A stretch of DNA of 13,733 nt from Treponema sp. (GTDB lineage Bacteria; Spirochaetota; Spirochaetia; Treponematales; Treponemataceae), in assembly GCA_017453705.1 (NCBI GenBank), contig JAFTEK010000221.1, positions 1-13,733 of the forward strand, read 5' to 3'. The notes beneath the pieces were generated by a model that saw nothing but the letters and a program-made list of their open reading frames with translations, ran no database searches and was not told the origin of the DNA. The position numbers and the translations under genes were made by a program. This document shows, piece by piece, positions 13,522-13,733 of the stretch. Position 1 is the stretch's first letter, and each line of letters starts with the position of its first letter.

Positions 13522-13530
13522 TGATACAAT
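13522..13530 (+). promoter_or_regulatory. Possible extended -10 promoter of the phosphohexomutase gene
   Basis: TGA-TACAAT (13522-13530) is an extended -10 element with 5 of 6 consensus bases. No clear -35 box is seen at 16-18 nt. It would give a leader of about 57 nt containing AAGGA. Confidence 0.4.
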
Positions 13531-13593
13531 GTCAGAACAGGGCGAAAGCTCAATGTGAATGACAGACAAACAGATAAGGAACGGTTTATTTTT

Positions 13594-13733
13594 ATGGACA
13601 AGAACGAGATTTTGAACAGGGCAAAGGCATACATAGCCGAAGAAAAGGACGAGGCTTTCCGCAAGGAAGTGGAAGATTTGCTCGCAAAGGCAAATGACGA
13701 GGCTTCATACAAGGAGCTTGAAGACCGCTTCTA
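13594..13733 (+). CDS. Phospho-sugar mutase (phosphoglucomutase/phosphomannomutase), N-terminal fragment
   Basis: Only 46 complete codons are in the window before it runs off the right edge. The reading begins MDKNEILNRAKAYIAEEKDE and ends KELEDRF plus the first two bases of a Tyr codon. The helical N-terminal extension leading into ELEDRFY is characteristic of the PgcA-like alpha-D-phosphohexomutases, in which a FGTAGLRG motif normally follows at once; that part is outside the window. The enzyme would interconvert hexose 1- and 6-phosphates and so feed nucleotide-sugar synthesis, which fits the neighbouring polysaccharide operon. AAGGA (13576-13580) lies 13 nt before the ATG, longer than usual. 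It is divergent from the polysaccharide permease. Identity rests on a short segment. Confidence 0.7.
   Translation, partial: MDKNEILNRAKAYIAEEKDEAFRKEVEDLLAKANDEASYKELEDRF

Overview
The window looks like chromosomal DNA of a Treponema-like spirochaete of roughly 45-50% GC, probably a gut or rumen type. The support is the LysM protein with a long helical N-terminal half, a relaxed spirochaete-style lipobox (FFVAC), a Clostridia/Treponema-type XpaC-TelA pair, and alpha-galactosidase and polysaccharide-export genes. The taxonomic call is an inference from protein character, not from a marker gene.

Layout. (1) 1-2140, plus strand: the 3' two thirds of a GH36 alpha-galactosidase, then a closely coupled histidine phosphatase. 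They end at a bidirectional terminator. (2) 2141-2267: convergent gap with that terminator and a 15-bp imperfect inverted repeat that looks like a dispersed intergenic element. (3) 2268-4695, minus strand: an xpaC-telA operon with a good promoter (TTGCTT-N17-TATAAT). (4) 4696-5058: the only gene-free stretch over 300 bases. It holds a 22-bp tandem-repeat array abutting the xpaC promoter and several GC-rich dyads. (5) 5059-6483: a stand-alone PTS EIIC-type permease (minus) divergent from slyX (plus). The shared 132-bp region has two strong promoters and a duplicated 15-bp element. (6) 6480-7220, minus: an orphan LolD/MacB-type ABC ATPase. (7) 7309-9203, minus: a lipoprotein and a LysM protein, translationally coupled and closed by a textbook terminator. 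(8) 9417-9647, plus: a small YdbC/PC4-like ssDNA-binding protein. (9) 9700-13403, minus: a three-gene surface-polysaccharide operon (Wzm/TagG-like permease, Wzt/TagH-like ATPase, GT4-GT2 double glycosyltransferase). (10) 13594-13733, plus: the first 46 codons of a phosphohexomutase.

Functionally the window combines carbohydrate supply (alpha-galactosidase, sugar permease, phosphohexomutase) with envelope building (glycosyltransferase, exporter, LysM and lipoprotein, XpaC-TelA). No obvious phage, insertion sequence, CRISPR array, tRNA or rRNA was seen.

The most notable pattern is in the promoters. Four genes (PTS permease, slyX, LolD-like ATPase, polysaccharide permease) have good sigma70-like promoters whose -10 box lies only 6-9 nt before the start codon. 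Three of them also lack a Shine-Dalgarno sequence. This predicts leaderless mRNAs. Genes such as xpaC, telA, LysM and ydbC instead have clear Shine-Dalgarno sequences. The 22-bp array and the duplicated element between the PTS and slyX promoters are the other unexplained signals.
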